64,000 bases of DNA from an uncultured Bacteroidales bacterium (GTDB lineage Bacteria; Bacteroidota; Bacteroidia; Bacteroidales; UBA932). The position numbers and the translations under genes are program-made. Under the pieces are notes generated by a model. The model had not been told where the DNA came from, searched no databases, and was given only the letters and a program-made list of their open reading frames with translations. This document shows, piece after piece, positions 43,356 through 50,797 of the stretch (the stretch's first letter is position 1; the number at the start of each line of letters is the position of its first letter). The stretch lies in assembly GCA_900316045.1 (NCBI GenBank), contig ONBM01000003.1, forward strand, positions 26,292-90,291. The letters are read 5' to 3'.

Positions 43356-43631
43356 ATGACTAAAGCAGAAATAGTGGACAAGGTTGCGAAAGCGACAGGG
43401 ATCGAGAAGATCGCAGTCCAGTCAGTTGTAGAAGCCTTTATGGACACCGTTAAAGATTCTCTAGTAAAGAAAGAGCCTGTGTATCTTCGTGGTTTCGGCA
43501 GCTTCATAATCAAGCACAGAGCAAAGAAGGCCGCTCGCAACATCACCAAGAAGACTACGATGACTATTCCGGCACACGATATCCCTGCTTTCAAACCTGC
43601 CAAGGTATTCGTTAACGCCGTTAAGGAATAA
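43356..43631 (+). CDS. HU/IHF-family DNA-binding protein
   Basis: 91 residues, the normal length. Two N-terminal helices (MTKAEIVDKVAKATGIEK), the conserved turn YLRGFGSFIIKHRAKKAARN and a basic beta-arm with Pro (TTMTIPAHDIPAFKPAKVF) are all present. HU binds and bends DNA as a dimer and helps compact the nucleoid. It has a strong promoter, and shares its transcript with the 29-residue basic protein that follows 24 bp later, before a strong terminator. Confidence 0.96.
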   Translation: MTKAEIVDKVAKATGIEKIAVQSVVEAFMDTVKDSLVKKEPVYLRGFGSFIIKHRAKKAARNITKKTTMTIPAHDIPAFKPAKVFVNAVKE

Positions 43632-43655
43632 TTGATTTAATAATTACATAGACCT

Positions 43656-43745
43656 ATGCCAAGCGGAAAGAAAAGAAAAAGACATAAGATGTCTACGCAC
43701 AAGCGTAAGAAGCGCTTGCGCAAGAACAGGCATAAGAAGAAGTAA
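43656..43745 (+). CDS. 29-residue AURKAIP1/COX24-domain basic protein (probable small ribosomal protein)
   Basis: ATG at 43656, TAA at 43743-43745. The product starts MPSGKKRKRHKMSTHKRKK and ends RKNRHKKK, with 19 Lys or Arg in 29 residues. The pattern KRKRHKMSTHKRKKRLRKNRHKKK matches the short Bacteroidota proteins carrying the COX24/AURKAIP1 C-terminal domain, the domain of mitochondrial small-subunit protein mS38. By that relation it probably binds rRNA in the ribosome; this is inference. It lies between HU and a strong terminator, and its co-transcription with HU would link it to growth-dependent expression. It is easily missed because of its size. Confidence 0.8.
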   Translation: MPSGKKRKRHKMSTHKRKKRLRKNRHKKK

Positions 43746-43789
43746 CTCACTCCTCTCTGTCTGTCATTTTAGCAGTCGCTAAAAGAAAG

Positions 43790-43822
43790 AGGCTGACCGG
43801 GAGACCCGGACAGCCTTTTTTT
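43790..43822 (+). terminator. Intrinsic terminator of the HU operon
   Basis: Stem AGGCTG-A-CCGGG with CCCGG-A-CAGCCT, short loop, then seven Ts. Confidence 0.9.
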
Positions 43823-43847
43823 AATATAAAGTCCATTGAATTTCCTT

Positions 43848-45434
43848 ATGGAGTCCGAAAAAAACGAAAAAGATCAGAAAGATCTGATTGTCGACGTATC
43901 GCCGACGGAAGTTCACATTGCGCTTATGGAAAACCATAAGCTGATTGAACTGAACAAGGAGTCTAGCAACGGGCACAATTTTTCAGTCGGGGATGTTTAT
44001 CTTGGGAAAGTTAAGAAAATCCTCCCTGCGCTCAATGCAGCCTTCGTGGACATCGGGGACAAAAAGGAAGCTTTCGTGCATTATCTTGATCTCGGGCTGT
44101 ATTTCACGGCCTTCGACGAATTCGTCAAGAAGAGCAATCCTAACAGCGACCTGAATGCGTTATATTCAGGAATCAAGCTAGGGCCCATCTTGGAGAAGGA
44201 AGGAAGAATAGAGAATGTGCTGAAGCCTGGGCAGTTGATCATCGCCCAGATCGTAAAAGAACCGATTTCCACTAAGGGTTCAAGACTGACAGCGGAAATT
44301 TCATTGGCAGGACGAAACATTGTGCTGATGCCATTCGCCGAGAAGGTGAACGTGTCCCAGAAGATCGTCTCCAAAGAAGAAAAAAGAAGGCTCGAGACTC
44401 TGGTCAAGAGCATTCTGCCGAAAAATTACGGCGCCATCATCCGCACTGCCTCAGAAGGCAAGAATGCTGCGGTTTTGGTTGCCGAAGTAAAATCTCTCAT
44501 CCAGAAATGGGAGACATCATGGAAGAAGATCGCTGGGAAAAAGAGCATCCAGCTGCTGTTCACTGAGTACAGCAAGACGACCACCATCCTTAGGGATTTG
44601 CTCAACGATTCATTCACGAATATTTACGTAAATGATGAGAAAGAGTACGAGGAGACGAAGAAATACATCTCCCTGATTTCTCCAGAGCAGGAGAAAATCG
44701 TCAAGCTGTACAATGGGAAAGAGCCTATTTTCGACCATTTCGAGGTCACTAGGCAGATCAAGAGTTCTTTCGGGAAGGTGGTTCCGATGAAGCAAGGGGC
44801 TTATCTAGTAATAGAGACCACCGAGGCATTGAACGTCATAGACGTGAACAGCGGCATCAGGGCAAAGACGGACAACCAGGAGGAAAACACCTTCGATGTC
44901 AACTGCATTGCTGCTGAGGAGATTGCCAGGCAATTGAGGCTAAGGGACATGGGCGGAATCGTCATCGTGGATTTCATAGACATGGAATCTCCGGAACATC
45001 GCAACGAGCTGTTCAAGAAGATGCAGCAGTTCATGGATAGCGATAGGGCGAAACACAATGTCCTCCCTCTCACGAAGTTCGGCCTCATGCAGATCACTCG
45101 CCAGAGAATAAGGCCGGTGACTGAAATCAACACTACCGAAGTTTGTCCAACGTGCCATGGCACCGGGAAAATTGCGTCGAGCGTAGTGATTGACGAGGAA
45201 ATCGAACGAAAGCTCGCTTATTTCGTGGACAAAGGGCAGGGCTCAATCACTCTTAAAGTAAGCCCGATACTGGGAGCTTACCTCAAACGTGGCTCGAACC
45301 TGTTCGGCGACAAGTCTTTCCTGGGAAAATGGCGACGGAAGTACAAATGCAAGATTAATTTGGTCGAAGTCACTGATTTCTCGGTCCTGCAAAATGAATA
45401 TTACGATGAGAAAGGGGATAAGCTGGAAAGCTGA
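43848..45434 (+). CDS. rng: Ribonuclease E/G family endoribonuclease (RNase G)
   Basis: 528 residues from the ATG at 43848 (an in-frame TTG lies 12 nt upstream). S1 RNA-binding domain about 45-130 (GDVYLGKVKKILPALNAAFVDIGDKKEAFVHYLDL), then the catalytic core with metal-binding aspartates in NVIDVNSG and GGIVIVDFIDM, RFGLMQ-type segment TKFGLMQITRQR, and the zinc-link CPTCHGTGK. The long C-terminal scaffold of RNase E is missing, so this is RNase G-like. It processes rRNA ends and degrades mRNA from 5'-monophosphates. Its stop codon lies inside the stem of its own terminator. Confidence 0.95.
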   Translation: MESEKNEKDQKDLIVDVSPTEVHIALMENHKLIELNKESSNGHNFSVGDVYLGKVKKILPALNAAFVDIGDKKEAFVHYLDLGLYFTAFDEFVKKSNPNSDLNALYSGIKLGPILEKEGRIENVLKPGQLIIAQIVKEPISTKGSRLTAEISLAGRNIVLMPFAEKVNVSQKIVSKEEKRRLETLVKSILPKNYGAIIRTASEGKNAAVLVAEVKSLIQKWETSWKKIAGKKSIQLLFTEYSKTTTILRDLLNDSFTNIYVNDEKEYEETKKYISLISPEQEKIVKLYNGKEPIFDHFEVTRQIKSSFGKVVPMKQGAYLVIETTEALNVIDVNSGIRAKTDNQEENTFDVNCIAAEEIARQLRLRDMGGIVIVDFIDMESPEHRNELFKKMQQFMDSDRAKHNVLPLTKFGLMQITRQRIRPVTEINTTEVCPTCHGTGKIASSVVIDEEIERKLAYFVDKGQGSITLKVSPILGAYLKRGSNLFGDKSFLGKWRRKYKCKINLVEVTDFSVLQNEYYDEKGDKLES

Positions 45435-45446
45435 TCCCCTTTTTTA
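45414..45446 (+). terminator. Terminator overlapping the rng stop codon
   Basis: GGGGAT (45414-45419) pairs with ATCCCC (45434-45439), with an inner AGCT/AGCT pairing, followed by six Ts. The TGA stop at 45432-45434 lies inside it. Confidence 0.85.
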
Positions 45447-45521
45447 GGGGGCGCTGCCCCCTGAGAACCCCTGCGGCTCCCGGCCTTGTGGTATTCGCTT
45501 GGCTTTGCGCCGCGCGAATAC
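45446..45521. other. Two further GC-rich hairpins between rng and lnt
   Basis: AGGGGGC-GCT-GCCCCCT at 45446-45462 and GTATTCGC (45491-45498) with GCGAATAC (45514-45521). With the rng terminator this makes three hairpins in about 110 bp between convergent genes. The last may terminate lnt, whose stop is 21 bp away, although it has no U-run. Confidence 0.6.
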
Positions 45522-45541
45522 CCGGCCTACGCCGGTCGCCA

Positions 45542-47161
45542 CTACTCTATCTTGCGATTGGTGAAGATCATGACGAGGAGGTTGAGCAGGAGCAGCAGGA
45601 AGCAGAGGACGCTGATGCGGCCTACGACATCGCCGTGACGGACGAAGAATGTCTGGCCATCTCGGAGGCCGACGGATTCATGAAGCGTCTCTTTCTGCCA
45701 CCAAGATGTCTTCCTGAGGATTTTGCCTGACGGGTCAATTACGGCAGAAATGCCAGTGTTGGCGCAGCGAGCTATCCAGCGACGCGTTTCAATCGCCCTT
45801 AAAGATGCGTACGAAAGATGCTGGCGATAGCCCGGGGTGTTTTTCCACCAGGCATCATTGGTTATGACCGTCAGCAGCTCGGCGCCTTTCCTGACATATT
45901 CGGCGCAATGCTCCGGATACACCGACTCATAGCACACTGCGCAGCCGACAGGAAACGTCCTTTTTACCGAGCCAGAATCGTCATATTCATAAAAATTAAG
46001 ATTGGAGACCTCTTTCTGGCCGGCTTCTCTCCCCATCACTCCCCCAAGCCACTCATCCACGTGACGGAATACGGCTGGATATGGCATCATCTCAACCCCG
46101 ACGACCAGTTTGCTCTTGTGATATATTTCCGCCCTTCCTGTGCCATCGGTGATCAGCGCCGAATTGTGCGACTCCATCCAGGTGAAGCCATCGTTCAACC
46201 GACGAGCAGTCTGCGAAGGGCGCAGGGCGCTATGAATATATTCATGAGACGAGGCGCCAAAAATCAGATTGGCCTTAGGGTAGGCCCTAAGGAATGAATC
46301 GAAGCTAAGAAGCGTTGGGCTTAGCGCCAAATCATTCGTGATGACATCGTTTGTGAAAGTCTCCGGAGCCAGCATCAGAAGCGGCCTATTTTTAGGGGCA
46401 TCTGCCATTTGAGCAAGCAGAGTAGCGTTTTGTTCCTCCTGTGTCATGCCACCGAACTTATTGTAAGGATCTATGTTCGGCTGGGCAATGTAGACATCCA
46501 GTCTTCCTTTATCCGGTTCAGGCCAGAGAAAGAGCGAGGTCATCAGCGGACCGAAGAAAAGGATGCACATCCCCAGAATGGCAGCTGTCTTGGCCTTGGC
46601 ATTATATTCCTTCCATCGCCCGCTCTGCACGGCAGAGAGGATGCCGAATATTCCCAGATTCATCGCCCAGGCCCAAAGCGAGCCACCCAGGGCGCCAGTT
46701 ATCTCGTACCACTGAATCCAGGAAGTGCTTCTGGCGAAGGCGTTTCCTAACAGCAGCCATGGCCAGCTGATCTGCGCCCACGACAGGTAATACCTTTCCC
46801 ATGCAATCCATGCCACCATTAAGAATATGTATGGCAGGGATCCGCGAAGGTATTTCTTGCTATATCTGAAAAGCCCGAAAATCAGAGACATCTGAAAAGC
46901 GTTCGCAACCGATGCGAATATTCCGCCGCCCACAGTCGCATTGCATATCCAAAACGTCGTGGCGAAGTTCCACGCCAGGAAAGCCGAATAATGCCAAAGG
47001 CAGAAACGCCTCATGCCCGTCTCGGATGCGACTTTCTCTGCCATCAGCAACGGAACGAACCCGATTAACGCAAGATACCCGTAGCCTGGGACTAGGTACG
47101 GCACGCTCATCAATAAGACAAAAAGAGCCAATAGAATTATCAGCTGAACGTTTCTGCTCAT
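45542..47161 (-). CDS. lnt: Apolipoprotein N-acyltransferase
   Basis: 539 residues. Several N-terminal membrane helices (about 5-215, e.g. LIILLALFVLLMSVPYLV) precede a nitrilase-fold catalytic domain with the expected Glu-Lys-Cys triad: Glu in MLAPETF, Lys in YHKSKLVVGVEMMPY and Cys in GCAVCYESVYPE. A final helix lies at the C-terminus. It adds the third acyl chain to lipoproteins at the inner membrane, a step needed for the many lipoproteins encoded in this window. A perfect-match promoter lies just upstream and gives a leader of about 16 nt. Confidence 0.93.
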   Translation of the reverse strand: MSRNVQLIILLALFVLLMSVPYLVPGYGYLALIGFVPLLMAEKVASETGMRRFCLWHYSAFLAWNFATTFWICNATVGGGIFASVANAFQMSLIFGLFRYSKKYLRGSLPYIFLMVAWIAWERYYLSWAQISWPWLLLGNAFARSTSWIQWYEITGALGGSLWAWAMNLGIFGILSAVQSGRWKEYNAKAKTAAILGMCILFFGPLMTSLFLWPEPDKGRLDVYIAQPNIDPYNKFGGMTQEEQNATLLAQMADAPKNRPLLMLAPETFTNDVITNDLALSPTLLSFDSFLRAYPKANLIFGASSHEYIHSALRPSQTARRLNDGFTWMESHNSALITDGTGRAEIYHKSKLVVGVEMMPYPAVFRHVDEWLGGVMGREAGQKEVSNLNFYEYDDSGSVKRTFPVGCAVCYESVYPEHCAEYVRKGAELLTVITNDAWWKNTPGYRQHLSYASLRAIETRRWIARCANTGISAVIDPSGKILRKTSWWQKETLHESVGLRDGQTFFVRHGDVVGRISVLCFLLLLLNLLVMIFTNRKIE

Positions 47162-47183
47162 GTGCTTATGAATATTCAGATTT

Positions 47184-47215
47184 CAAAGATACTTAATTTA
47201 TGAAGCACGAACAAA
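47184..47215 (-). promoter_or_regulatory. lnt promoter (TTTG, 20 bp, TATCTTTG)
   Basis: On the minus strand TTTG (47212-47215), 20-bp spacer, TATCTTTG (47184-47191): full match to the Bacteroidota consensus. It begins next to the stop codon of the upstream DUF5686 gene. Confidence 0.8.
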
Positions 47216-49747
47216 CTAAAAGTTGAGTTCGAAGCCAACGTTCACCACGAACCTGTTGTCAACCTTCTTCCTCTCGCCATCAACCATGTGCCAGCGATGG
47301 TTCAGACGCCAATAAGCATCAACCCTAAGCAGCCTGAATATATTCGTGATGCCCACTCCGGCCTCCATGTAAGGCTTATTCAGCGTGGTCATGCCTTCTG
47401 GGAACAGCATGGCGGCCTTGCCTTCGGGGTCTCCGATAATGCCGTTGTTCTTCTTAGTCAGGTCTCCGTAAGCCATCTTGAATATTGCAATCTCCCTTAA
47501 ATTCATCTTCCGGATTCCCGGAATCTTGCCCAGGAAAAATCCTTTGAAATCATGCATCAGAGAGAAAGTCACCCAAGTGTCTGCCGCAAACTCATAATAA
47601 TCCATGCAGGCGAAAGTCTCTTTATTCAAGAAATATGTCCCATTGCCTTGGAAGATGTTCAGCATGGGATAAGGCACTGTGCCGAAAATCTTTCCCGCAG
47701 ACAGGTTCATGTAGCTGTTCCCAACCGGCGGTACCCTGAGCGTGTACTCGGCGGTTATCTCCGGGCGGAAGAATTTATAATCATTGTCTCCGAGTCCGTC
47801 CAGCGCTCCTATCAGTTCAGTAGTGATTATAGGGTATTCTGTGAATACATAATATTTATCGAAGACTCCCCTAGTGATTATCTCGTCCCAAGAGATTCTA
47901 GTCTCAAATCGTAACTGATTGTAAGCCACGGAATTGATGTTCTGGCCATCCCTTGTCACCATAGGCACGTACTTGTTCGAGAAAATCCTTTTGTTCTCCA
48001 AGGCCACCCCCATGTTTATGTCCTGATTGACCTCGTGCATGTATGTGAGATCGAATTCATTCACCATGCTCAGTTTCTGCCCGCCAGGCTTCGAAAGCAA
48101 GGAAGTGAATATATTCCCGCTGCCATATTCATAATCGACCTTCCCAAGCTGCGTCACATCATGCTTGAACACTGCCAGAAGCTTTCGCGTCGGCGCATTA
48201 TTGAACATATATTCAAAAGTACCCCCAGCCTTGAATTTCCCATCCTTCACGCCGAATGCTCCATATCCCATAAGCCTCACCTTCCTGCTGAAATCCTTCG
48301 TCGTGCGGATCCCGAGCTGGAAGCGGCTGCCTTCCAAGTTATTAAATGAATATATCGTAGAGTAAGGTCCTAAGCCGAACTTTGGCGAAATGTCGCAGAA
48401 GCCTGTGGCAAGCATCCTGACAGTGGTCTGGATGTCCTTATAAAGTGGCACGTTCTTGATGGAATCCACCATCTGGTATATTCCTTTTTCCTTTTCCGTA
48501 AGCTCGTACGGCCTGACCTTCGCCCAATATTCCTCGTCATTATTCAAGACGTTATCGCTCAGCTTCACGGCAGATTTGGCATCTGAGAGATTCTTATTCC
48601 CGAAATCGACGTATCTAGGATTAATATAGTCTATCTGGCGGCGGGCTATGATGGAAAGCATGTGCGTGGAATCGGTGAGAACGACTGACAAGTCCGCATA
48701 GATCTTATCCTGCTTGTAAAACCAAGTTGAGTCAGGAAGTCTCTGGTTCTCGACATCCAGCACAAGGTCGCGAATCCAGTTCACGTTCGAGCCCTTCTTC
48801 AGCTTGGCATGAACTTCCCTTAAAGCGAAATCCTCGGCATCCACGGCCATTTCCCCATCGAAAGTCGGGGATGACACCCATTTGGATGGGTGGAACCGTA
48901 TCTTATACGTCTTCCTACCGTCGATGTTCAAGCTGTCTATCAAAAAATAGTTATAATAAAGCATTCCGTTCGAGTTGGCTGGGGACGGAATCTGGATTTC
49001 GAATATATTGATGAAGTCATCATAGAAATTCGTCTTAACGTGCATGCTGCCAGCGAACTGAGCTGCCGTTTCTTCCTGATCGATGCCAGAAATGCGGCTT
49101 GCCTTGATGACCTCCTTCTTCTGATCCGGATTCGTCCTGTGCGAATATTCAGAAGAAGTTTCCGATATCATGATCGGCAGGTAGGGCCGGCCAGAGATGA
49201 CGGAAGTATCCATGTAGTCGTACACGAACATGAAATTCTTCGGCAGCAGCCTCTTGATGGTCTTGCTGTCCGCATTTTGAAGGTCGGTCTCTATCTTGCT
49301 GTAGACCTCTGTCGCATAGCCTGGCTGCAATTCCGGATTATTCCTCTTTTTCCCTTCGTTTATGCTTTTCAAAATGGATTTCATGTACCTGTCATCAGGC
49401 TTCACGACCGCAGCTTTCAGCTCATTCAGCGCTGGTTTCAAAACGAAATTTATCTCGTTGAAGCTACCGACGCTGACGGGCTTCTCTGAAGTTTCGTAGC
49501 CAAGTATGGATGCCGACAGGATTGTCAGGCTGTTATTCCTGACTTCCAGAGCATAGTAGCCTTCATCATCTGTGGAAACACCCACCGTGGAATTCTTAAA
49601 ATAAACCCCAGCGAAAGCAATGCCCTCGCCGGTCTGAGCATCAGTCACCCTGCCTTTCACCCTGGTAGTCTGCGCATGGAGGCCCAAGGTGCCAAGCATT
49701 ATGAATATAATGATGAAAAATGTCCTGTGTAAGTTTAGCCTATTCAC
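47216..49747 (-). CDS. DUF5686 family outer-membrane protein with carboxypeptidase-regulatory-like domain
   Basis: 843 residues. GTG start that overlaps the stop of the preceding gene (GTGA). Signal peptide (FIIIFIMLGTLGLHAQ), then a carboxypeptidase-regulatory-like domain about 28-115 (RVKGRVTDAQTGEGIAFAGVYF; DDEGYYALEV), then the DUF5686 region with many amphipathic strands, ending VNVGFELNF like a beta-barrel. The family is confined to Bacteroidota and is of unknown function; outer-membrane location is inferred from the strand pattern. It is coupled to a DUF4783 gene upstream. Confidence 0.85.
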   Translation of the reverse strand: MNRLNLHRTFFIIIFIMLGTLGLHAQTTRVKGRVTDAQTGEGIAFAGVYFKNSTVGVSTDDEGYYALEVRNNSLTILSASILGYETSEKPVSVGSFNEINFVLKPALNELKAAVVKPDDRYMKSILKSINEGKKRNNPELQPGYATEVYSKIETDLQNADSKTIKRLLPKNFMFVYDYMDTSVISGRPYLPIMISETSSEYSHRTNPDQKKEVIKASRISGIDQEETAAQFAGSMHVKTNFYDDFINIFEIQIPSPANSNGMLYYNYFLIDSLNIDGRKTYKIRFHPSKWVSSPTFDGEMAVDAEDFALREVHAKLKKGSNVNWIRDLVLDVENQRLPDSTWFYKQDKIYADLSVVLTDSTHMLSIIARRQIDYINPRYVDFGNKNLSDAKSAVKLSDNVLNNDEEYWAKVRPYELTEKEKGIYQMVDSIKNVPLYKDIQTTVRMLATGFCDISPKFGLGPYSTIYSFNNLEGSRFQLGIRTTKDFSRKVRLMGYGAFGVKDGKFKAGGTFEYMFNNAPTRKLLAVFKHDVTQLGKVDYEYGSGNIFTSLLSKPGGQKLSMVNEFDLTYMHEVNQDINMGVALENKRIFSNKYVPMVTRDGQNINSVAYNQLRFETRISWDEIITRGVFDKYYVFTEYPIITTELIGALDGLGDNDYKFFRPEITAEYTLRVPPVGNSYMNLSAGKIFGTVPYPMLNIFQGNGTYFLNKETFACMDYYEFAADTWVTFSLMHDFKGFFLGKIPGIRKMNLREIAIFKMAYGDLTKKNNGIIGDPEGKAAMLFPEGMTTLNKPYMEAGVGITNIFRLLRVDAYWRLNHRWHMVDGERKKVDNRFVVNVGFELNF

Positions 49748-50154
49748 CTAATCTGTGCCTGATCAATCTTTATCTGCTGGATTTTGTACTCACCATTGCA
49801 ATTGCTGACGAAAAGAGTAACTCTAAACACTTCACCGCCTGCGTTTAATTCGCCTAGCGCATACTTGGAATTGGCCTTTGATGCCGTGTGGATTATGTCC
49901 ATTGACCTGGGATTATGATTGGAGAAGAAAGTTTTCAGAATCTGCTTAGCCTGATTCTTGCTGCAATCATTGTTCGTAGAAAGAATGGACACTTCCAAAT
50001 TATCGGCGAACCATGCAGACAACTTGTCCACGTTGCCTTGCCCGAAATATTTGACGATAGGGTTGAAGACATCGTAGCCATCGCTTGAAGCGCCAGCCCT
50101 GCCCCAGAAAAACAGAGCGGCACCAATAAGCAATATTTTAAGCGCTGCTTTCAT
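49744..50154 (-). CDS. DUF4783 secreted protein
   Basis: 136 residues from the ATG at 50154, chosen because it starts a signal peptide (MKAALKILLIGAALFFWGRAG); the upstream part of the frame does not look coding. The mature part is one small alpha/beta cone-like domain: YFGQGNVDKLSAWFADNLEVSIL, SKNQAKQILKTFFSNHNP and a C-terminal GEYKIQQIKIDQ. This is the DUF4783 family of Bacteroidota, with an NTF2-like appearance; function unknown. It overlaps the next gene by 4 bp, suggesting the two products are made together at the envelope. Confidence 0.82.
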   Translation of the reverse strand: MKAALKILLIGAALFFWGRAGASSDGYDVFNPIVKYFGQGNVDKLSAWFADNLEVSILSTNNDCSKNQAKQILKTFFSNHNPRSMDIIHTASKANSKYALGELNAGGEVFRVTLFVSNCNGEYKIQQIKIDQAQIR

Positions 50155-50307
50155 TGCGCCTGCTGATAATGCAAATAATGAGCCACCAATCATGCCCCGC
50201 CAGTCAGGAAAAGAAGAATTAAGCATTCAAAAACAGAAGATGCTGGAGAAGACTAATAAGGGAAATAGAAGCCAGGTTCTCTTATTGTAAATGAATTGTC
50301 TGTTTAT

Positions 50308-50315
50308 TATTTTTG
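50308..50315 (+). promoter_or_regulatory. rlmH promoter, -7 box TATTTTTG
   Basis: TATTTTTG at 50308-50315 with ATTG 20 bp upstream. The ATG is 6 bp downstream, so the transcript would be leaderless or nearly so. Confidence 0.55.
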
Positions 50316-50320
50316 CTTAA

Positions 50321-50797
50321 ATGAAAATGACTCTGCTGACAGTCGGGAAAACCGACGTGAAATGGGTTCGAGAAGGCCTGGACCTCTACGTTTCCAGACT
50401 CACTCACTATGTCCCGTTCAACCTGATCGAGATTCCCGAACTCAAGGGCACCGCCTCACTTAGTCATATTCAGATTAAAGAAAAAGAAGGCGCGCTGATT
50501 CTGAAAGCCATAAACCCTTCGGACAGGCTCATCCTCCTTGACGAAAGGGGCAAAGAATACAGGTCCGTAGAACTTGCCGGCAAAATTCAATCTTTGCTCT
50601 TCGGCGGAGGGAAAGACATCGTGTTCGTAGTAGGCGGCGCCTACGGTTTCTCCGACGAAGTATATTCCAGAAGCAACGGAATGCTGTCTCTATCCAAAAT
50701 GACATTCTCGCATCAGATGGTCAGGGTCATCTTCGCTGAGCAGCTCTACCGGGCACTAACTATAATCAAAGGCGAGCCATATCACCACGAGGGATGA
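50321..50797 (+). CDS. rlmH: 23S rRNA (pseudouridine1915-N3)-methyltransferase
   Basis: 158 residues, full length. SPOUT fold with the SAM-binding knot: LILLDERGKEYRS, IVFVVGGAYGFSDEV, then LSLSKMTFSHQMVRVIFAEQLYRALTI and the invariant ending KGEPYHHEG. It methylates pseudouridine 1915 in helix 69 of 23S rRNA on the assembled ribosome. The stop overlaps the start of a large sensor kinase (ATGA), so the two are translated together, an unusual pairing. Confidence 0.96.
   Translation: MKMTLLTVGKTDVKWVREGLDLYVSRLTHYVPFNLIEIPELKGTASLSHIQIKEKEGALILKAINPSDRLILLDERGKEYRSVELAGKIQSLLFGGGKDIVFVVGGAYGFSDEVYSRSNGMLSLSKMTFSHQMVRVIFAEQLYRALTIIKGEPYHHEG

Noticed and set aside
45488..45730. Acidic plus-strand ORF antisense to lnt
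   Set aside because: It is a shadow of the lnt C-terminus; lnt is intact on the other strand with all catalytic residues.
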